Of a stretch of DNA of 64,000 nucleotides, positions 57,901-64,000 are shown one piece after another; positions within the stretch are counted from its first letter, which is position 1, and each line of letters begins with the position of its first letter. This stretch comes from Larix kaempferi (Eukaryota; Streptophyta; Pinopsida; Pinales; Pinaceae). Made by a program: the position numbers and the translations under genes. Location: positions 11,253,001 through 11,317,000 of the forward strand of contig BSBM01000092.1 in the NCBI GenBank assembly GCA_027924585.1. The letters run 5' to 3'. The notes beneath the pieces are model-generated. The model worked only from the letters and a program-made list of their open reading frames with translations. It did not search any database and had not been told where the DNA came from.

Positions 57901-58990
57901 AAAATTGATATATTTGCAAAGTTCCCACTATTTATATACTCAATAGTATTTCTGGCTTGCGTTGGCTTATCTTCCAGTGTTATTTCCACCTGCTTCATTT
58001 CTTCTTTAGCTGACTTGTAAGTTTCCATTTCTTCCTTCATCAGCTCACATAAATCCCATTTGGTCATGAACAACTGTGAAACCCTGTCCCATAGCTCCTG
58101 ATCTACTCTTATGAGTAATTCTTCTCGTTTGGAATCCACTTGTAAAGAAGCTACCTGAACTTTGAGGTCATCAATATCTCTTTTTAAATCTGAGATGTCA
58201 TCATCCTTCTTACTGATACCCCCCTCTAACTCATCTATTTTATAATTAGTCTGGTTGAGTTCATCCTCCATATCTTTTATTTTGGTATCCTTATCTTCTT
58301 CTATTCTTGTAGGCTCTAGAGTGATGTTATCTTCCTCCATGTCATCGACATTGACCACCTTTACCTGTACTCTGGGATGTTCAGGCTCGCTAGCACTTGG
58401 TTCCTCTTCTGATAAACCTTTTTCTTCCTGTATAGTGGAAAATACAACTGGAATGTATAGGTTCTCTACATCTTTAATGTAGCAATTTGGATTTGAAGCT
58501 CATGATTTCCTCTTTCCTTTCTTCATCCAAATTTTGAAAGTACAACAGGTTTGCATAGCATCTTTCATTTTCTTCAGGAGTTTTCCTTAGCTCTGGAGTT
58601 TGCACAGGTTCTATTGTTTGGATTTTTAATTTCTTATTCAAATTTTCTATCTAATTGTATTTTTCTTTCAAAATGCGTGTGGCAGGTGCACTATCCCCTG
58701 GGTTTACACTTAAGGCCATTATATTTCCTTCAAGACTTTTAAGTGTCACTTGCATGGCTTGCGCAGTTACTTTCTTTGCCTTCCACAAATCCTAAAATAT
58801 TTGAAGAGCCACTCTGAACTTCTTTTATGTTTTGATGGATTGTATAACCTCAATGCATAGCATGTCATGGGTTTGTTTGAAGAAATCAACCTTGTCCATC
58901 TTCTGAAAACTTTTGAATTCACTTGATATTCATCTGCTCTAAAAGGGTGTAAATCATAATCGCATTGGGGACATATTAATAAGATTAATT
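57894..58990 (-). pseudogene. Coiled-coil gene fragment B (paralogue of the 36.0 kb locus)
   Basis: On the minus strand, 58960-58770 encodes a block with FKSFQKMDKVDFFKQTHDML that matches fragment A at 36100-36200. It is followed by KSLEGNIMALSVNPGDSAPA, an Ile/Lys/Glu-rich part (58700-58480), and the 154-codon frame 58358-57894. The last is a strong coiled coil (TKIKDMEDELNQTNYKIDEL, KKDDDISDLKRDIDDLKVQV). Upstream of it the same phase is open back to about 58460 (SEEEPSASEPEHPRVQVKVV). Stops and frame changes break it. Two copies show that it is a real gene or transposon family, unassigned by me. Confidence 0.5.
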
Positions 58991-59102
58991 GCACATGTGT
59001 TTCTTAATGACAATTTTGAAAAGCAAATAATAAGCATTGAATGAACCTAATAAAAAGTGGACATCTCTCTCTTTTCATGTTTACATATTTCACTTCTTTA
59101 AA
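58991..59102. other. Spacer
   Basis: Short AT-rich gap with no feature. Confidence 0.4.
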
Positions 59103-59300
59103 AGCATCTAACATGTTGATTTACAGTCATTATATTGAATTGGTAACACTATGTGTTCTTGTGTTAAAATTTATGATAATATGGTTACAATATTAAAAGT
59201 ATTTAACATGTTGTTTTATAGTCATGTTATTGCATTGGTAACACTATGTGTTTTCTTTCTAAAACTTATGATAATATGGTTACACTATTGATATCTAATA
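59103..59300. repeat. ~104-bp tandem duplication
   Basis: AACATGTTG recurs at 59111 and 59215, each followed by a TTTA-AGTCAT block, ATTGGTAACACTATGTGTT, a TAAAA-TTATGATAATATGGT segment, and TTACA. The two copies are diverged at scattered sites. A smaller duplicated block, AATCACTCA then TTTAATTGAA, lies just right at 59335-59410. Confidence 0.8.
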
Positions 59301-60684
59301 TTTGCTTATTTTTTGACCACATTATTGGGCTTCTAAATCACTCAGTTTTTATTTAATTGAAATCTCATTGTTGGGATTTGAATCACTCAATTTGCATTTA
59401 ATTGAAGTTGCATTGAAATCTTGCAGCAGTCCACGAACTGATAACTAATTAATTAAAAATATATCTCACAGTAAACCACAAACCATGTGCAAGTTTGGGT
59501 AGCTTCGTCATAATGAAAATGCATAGATTTTTCTTTATTTTCAAAAAAAACATTCAATGATTTTATTTGTGATAAAATCAAGTCTCCAACTTACACATAT
59601 TCTTATTTGATAAGTTTAGATATGAACACATTCAAAATTCTATGCATCTTAATCTATGCCACTCTTTCACTTCCATGATTGTTTTTTATAGCTCAACTTT
59701 AACATCAGTCTGAATAATTTACATGCAAAATATTTTTATAATTCTCCTTAACTTTCTTTATCTCTATCCCATCCCAAGACCAATTTCAAAAATATATTTT
59801 TAGAATCAGTGATTGTGATATCAATTAGATTATTCCAAGCCCTAGAAATTTACAGAAGATTATGAAGAGGGCCAAGCACAGTTGGTTTTAACCCCACAAT
59901 AGATTAAGCAGAGATTAAAAAGGTCACAAAGGTTCCAAAGAGAATCAAGGAGATATGGAAGGTGACTAAGTACTAAAAACAAAGAGCTAAAAGGAAATTC
60001 CCCTTAACATGGAAGCAAAGGAGAGCATAAGACCACTGGTAGAACCAAGAGCCCGAAAAAAAAGGGGCTACAAGACGATTGAGCAAATCATGATGAAGGC
60101 CTGACATATCCGTGGTGGGTATGCATAGAACATATTGAATATGACAGGAAGTTAATGAAAAGTATCGAGTAGACCATGAGGGTGTCCGAAAGATAAGTGG
60201 TGAACATGCATAGTGCATCGTGGAGATGCGAGGGAATTAAACTTGCTAAGAGGAGTTGTTGGCCCAAAACCACTTTGGACATTTTTGATTGGTAACGCAT
60301 CCCCTGAGCATTCTTCAAAACCATCCTATATTTGTGCTGTGAAAACCATGGTCTACAGGAGTTGTTTCCACTCAAATACACCACTCACTGATCGACAGCT
60401 GCCAGGTGGGTCCGCCGACATCATGTGACATCACCTAGAGTTGACCAATAATTGCACACTAGTTTTCAAAATCCAAATTTGGATCGACAGTTACAAGGGA
60501 AATATTGAAATTATTTTTCATTATGTCACCTCTTAGAAGTGAAAAAAAGAGCTACCTTCCTCGTATCCGGTATCCAAGTTAGCACCATCGCTCTGTAGAC
60601 AAAGACATCTGCAATATTTCATCCCGCGGGTAATTTTTCTTGCTTTCTTTCACTGTTTACATCTGTAATGTTTTTTTTACTTGC
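59301..60684. other. Stretch with no recognisable gene
   Basis: AT-rich to 59900, then a GC-richer 500-bp section (about 60000-60450) with short frames on both strands (81 and 98 codons minus, 71 plus) and no family motif. No promoter or exon structure could be supported. Confidence 0.4.
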
Positions 60685-60752
60685 AAAGGAAACAACAAAA
60701 AATACTAGGCAAGTAAAGTTTTTTTACCCTAGTATTTTTTGTTGTTTCCTTT
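60685..60752. repeat. Perfect 25-bp inverted repeat (hairpin)
   Basis: 60685-60709 is the exact reverse complement of 60728-60752, with an 18-base loop between. The left arm starts AAAGGAAACAACAAAAAATA. A second, shorter complementary pair (TTACTTGC at 60677-60684 and GCAAGTAA at 60709-60716) overlaps the loop, so an alternative fold is possible. The flanks are T-rich. Confidence 0.9.
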
Positions 60753-61558
60753 CTACCACATAGGGTATATCATCATCATTAGATGGTCCTCCAACATAAC
60801 AATATCCTCCCCATTGTCCCTTAGGTTGTACGTCTACCAGGTTAAGTATTTCTTTGATTTTCCATGCCAGCTAGAATTTCAAATAACATATACAAGGGAT
60901 TTAGTCAAAATACAAATGCCAAGGAGGGCTGTGTAGATAGCATGTTCTCTATGCCATTTTAGGATGATGAGACAGTCATTAGAACAAGGGAGGGAACCTA
61001 AAAAATGTGGGGGAATGATGAACAAGGGGTCAAATATATGGGACGACCCAGTTGCGAATGTGAAAATTTTAACCATAGTACTTTCAACAGATAAATAGAA
61101 AGTATACTAAATTAGTATTATTTCCTTGCATTTCCATTTTGCAAGTTGAGTTGTTTCTTCCTAAAAGCTGAAACAATCATTTAAATCAATGATTTTTCCA
61201 TAATTTAACTCCATGATTTTTCTAGTCCGAATTTGTACTTCTACTATCACAAATCTATCCTGCAAAAGTCTTCAAAAATAACCCTTCCATCCCTGTTCCT
61301 TCGGTTTGTTGTTTCACCCTCAAAATAATATTTGCTTCCAAACAGGCCACATAAATCATTATGCAATATCATTCCCTAAACCAAGGCTCTGCTTCATCAA
61401 CGTTGTTCCTGACTATCACATTAGATCTGTCATATTAGTTGTGCCACATAAAATCACTACCACGTCATCTATGCCATATTGAAATTAATGACAACTCTTC
61501 AAAAAATTGTCCACCTCCCATACATCACCACGACCTTGATCGTATGATGGCAATTGCT
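60753..61558. other. Spacer before the right-hand array
   Basis: No gene recognised. Short frames on both strands lack motifs. Confidence 0.4.
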
Positions 61559-61559
61559 C

Positions 61560-64000
61560 GACCTCATCCTGTATTATAGAAATATCAATAATACTGAGCA
61601 CAAGAAGGGTTGGCCGCCCCTTCATTTATGAGAGAAATGTAAAAGTATTCAACCTACGAAGTCTAGGCCGACAATTCATCTATATCCAGAGTGGTGAACA
61701 CAAGAAGGAATGACCGACCCTTCCTGTATTGTAGGATTATTAGGAATAGTAAACACAAGAAGGATTGGGAGCCCCTTCTTATATCCTCTAAATATCAAGA
61801 ATATCATGGAGAGAAAGGATCGGCTGCCCCTTCGTTTATTAGAGAATTGTAAAACTATCAAAGCTACAAATGGTTGGCCAACAATTCACCTATATCCAGA
61901 ATGGTGAACACAATAAGGAACAGCCGACCCTTCCTGTATTATAGAACTATTAGGAAAATAAAACCCAAGAAGGATCGGGCACCCCTTCTTATATTCTTCA
62001 AATATCAAGAACATCATGGAGAAAAAAGGTTGGGCTATCACACGGCTATCACTACTATGATCACTATTCCAGTTATCTCTATGATACAAGAAGGGTCAAT
62101 TCCCCCTTCCTATACTAGATAAATATCAAGAATAGTGAACACCAGATGGAACAACTGACCCTTTCAGTACCTTTGTATATATAACGAGAATAGTGAACAC
62201 AAGATGGGGCGACTGACCCTTCCTTACTAATAGAAATATCAATAATAGTGAACTTAAGAATAGTCAGCTGCCCCATCATTTTATAATATAAATAATCAAA
62301 ATTTTGAACCTACGATAGGTCCTCCCACCCTTTTGGTATTACACATATATAGAGAATAGTGAACACAAGAAGGAAGGATTGTCCATTCATGTATTAAATA
62401 AATATCAATAATAGTAAAAACAAGTGTCGAACACCCCTTCCATTATGATAAAAATATAAAGAATACTAAATGTAGGAATGCTAGGACGACCCTTCCTATG
62501 ATAGAAAAGTGAAATATATTGAACATAGTAAGGGTCAACCGACCCTTCTTTATTTGTATATATATTGATAATAGTGTACACTAGAAGGAATGCCAGTCCA
62601 TTCCTCTATTATGGAAACATAAATAAAAGTGAACCACATAAGTGTCGACAACCCCTTAAACTAAGATATAAACAAAACGAATATTGAATGTAGGATGTGT
62701 AGGCAGACCCTTCCTATATTTTTGATATATTGGCCGAAACTTCCAGTACCGAGGATGGGTCGGCCGCCCCTTCCAGCACCAATGTATATATAACGAGAAT
62801 CGTGAACACAAGAAATACTAATATATATGAATACTATTGAATAGAGGAAGGGGCGACCGACCCTTCATTTACTGTATATATATCAAGAAAAGTGTACACT
62901 ATAAGGAGCATATCCCCATTCTTGTATTATGGAATATAAATAAAAGTGAACAAAAAAAGTGTCGCATACCCCTTTTTTATGATAGAAATAAAAATAATAT
63001 TTAATGTACGATGTGTAGCTAGACACTTCCTATGTGTGTGTGTGTGTGTGTGTGTGAACATAAGAAGGGTCGGCCACCCCTTCTTGTATTGTATATATAT
63101 CGAGAATAGTGCACCCAGGAAGGAACGTATGTCCCTTCATGTATTATAAAATTATCAAGAATAGTGAACACTCGAAGAGTCGGACACACCTTCCTTTATA
63201 ATAGAAATATAATGAGTATTTAACCGTAGAACCATGAAACAATAAGGAAAATATGTCTTATTCTGTATTATAGAAATATCAATAATAGCTAAGACAATAT
63301 TTTTCAGCTTACTCTTAATCATAGATATACAAAGGATATTGAACCTATGAATGGTCGAGGGGTTCTTGTATTATATACACATCAAGGATAATGAAGACAA
63401 GAAGAAAAAAATGTTCCTTTATTTGTTATGGAGATAACGAGAATAATGGAAAGAAGAAGGGTCCGACACACCTTCCTTTATGATAGAAATGTAAATAATT
63501 TTGAACATAGGAGGATTCGTCCGAGCCTTCTTGTACTCTATATATATCAAGGGTTGTGAGCACCATAAGGGTTGGTTGCACCTTTATGATATAACTATAA
63601 ATGATTAAACCTCGAAGGGTCTGCTGACGATTCTGTACTATAGATATATCAATGATAGTGTATGTTCCCTAATGATAGAAATATAAAATATGTTGACCCT
63701 AGGAAGTGTCAGCAAACCCTTCTATTATTTTAGATATGTCAAGGATATAGAACTCAAAAAGGGTCGAAAGCCCTTCCTTTATGTTTGAAATATAAGGAAC
63801 ATTAAATATATGAAGGATTGGTAGACCTTTCCTATATTGTGGATAAATAGAAGACAGTAAACACAAAAAAAAATGTTGTCCCTTCATGTATTATGGAAAA
63901 ACAAGAATAATGAACATAAGAAGTTTTGGATACCCTATCCTTACGGTATCGATGTTGTTGTATATTTAGTAATGCCAATAACTCTTGAATAATTTGTATT
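61560..64000. repeat. Palindrome-punctuated array of ~50-75-bp units
   Basis: The window ends inside a long array whose unit is an A/T-rich spacer (variants of ATAGAAATATCAAGAATAGT then GAACACAAGAAGG) and a GC-rich near-palindrome (variants of GGTCGGCCGCCCCTTC, GACCGACCCTTCC). Clear units include those at about 61597, 61694, 61753, 61823, 61916, 61966, 62195, 62545, 62758, 62847 and 63067. About three units form a 210-bp higher-order repeat, seen where CTATATCCAG recurs at 61680 and 61890. Divergence rises toward the right edge. Paired short ORFs on both strands follow from the palindromes and are not genes. Confidence 0.9.
63033..63056. repeat. (TG)12 microsatellite
   Basis: An uninterrupted TG run embedded in one unit of the right-hand array. 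Confidence 0.95.

Noticed and set aside
61560-64000. CRISPR-like repeat/spacer pattern
   Set aside because: Repeats are imperfect, spacers are related to each other, units form a higher-order tandem repeat, and the context is plant nuclear DNA without cas genes.

Overview
The window looks like nuclear DNA from a land plant with a large, repeat-rich, AT-rich genome. LTR retrotransposons of both superfamilies, a CACTA transposase remnant and long tandem arrays support this. A gymnosperm or other non-angiosperm lineage seems most likely, mainly because a degenerate gene of the DUF7869-type transposase-like family is present, but the sequence alone does not settle the species. I see no clearly intact host gene, tRNA, rRNA or CRISPR array. 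Nearly every coding trace is a decayed transposon or an unassigned pseudogene broken by stops and frameshifts.

Layout, 0-16 kb: 1-2.2 kb holds nothing I recognise. From 2.2 to 13.3 kb lies a roughly 2.1 kb tandem repeat (three partial or full copies). An old Ty1/copia-like element on the minus strand (LTRs 2747-3300 and 9780-10316, integrase-like remnant near 7.0-8.0 kb) is inserted in it. The next repeat copy preserves the empty insertion site. From 13.9 to 16.0 kb is a decayed CACTA (En/Spm) transposase on the plus strand.

16-33 kb: A minus-strand Ty3/gypsy pol pseudogene (16.8-20.9 kb) carries a 162-bp internal duplication and an insertion of about 780 bp inside its reverse transcriptase. 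After it come minisatellites, a 197-bp foldback element, a 20-residue-repeat ORF, an isolated RNase H domain, an unassigned gene fragment, and the DUF7869-like pseudogene (29.2-31.7 kb, minus).

33-46 kb: A palindrome-punctuated array of about 194-bp units (33.0-35.0 kb), a gene fragment with a paralogue at 58.8 kb, one of the longest open frames (37.25-37.84 kb, minus), then an eight-unit macrosatellite of about 720 bp with variable CT tracts (39.6-45.2 kb) and a 339-bp duplication (45.3-46.0 kb).

46-64 kb: A long coiled-coil pseudogene (46.2-49.8 kb) interrupted by a complete but dead Ty3/gypsy chromovirus (49873-56761) with LTRs, primer binding site, one polyprotein frame, chromodomain and a near-perfect 5-bp target duplication. 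Then come a second coiled-coil pseudogene (57.9-59.0 kb, minus), a perfect 25-bp stem hairpin at 60.7 kb, and a second palindrome-punctuated array (61.6-64.0 kb) whose core motif resembles that of the 33-35 kb array.

The most unusual material is the pair of arrays sharing a near-palindromic 20-mer, the unassigned coiled-coil gene families, and the protein-like sequence carried inside the chromovirus LTRs.
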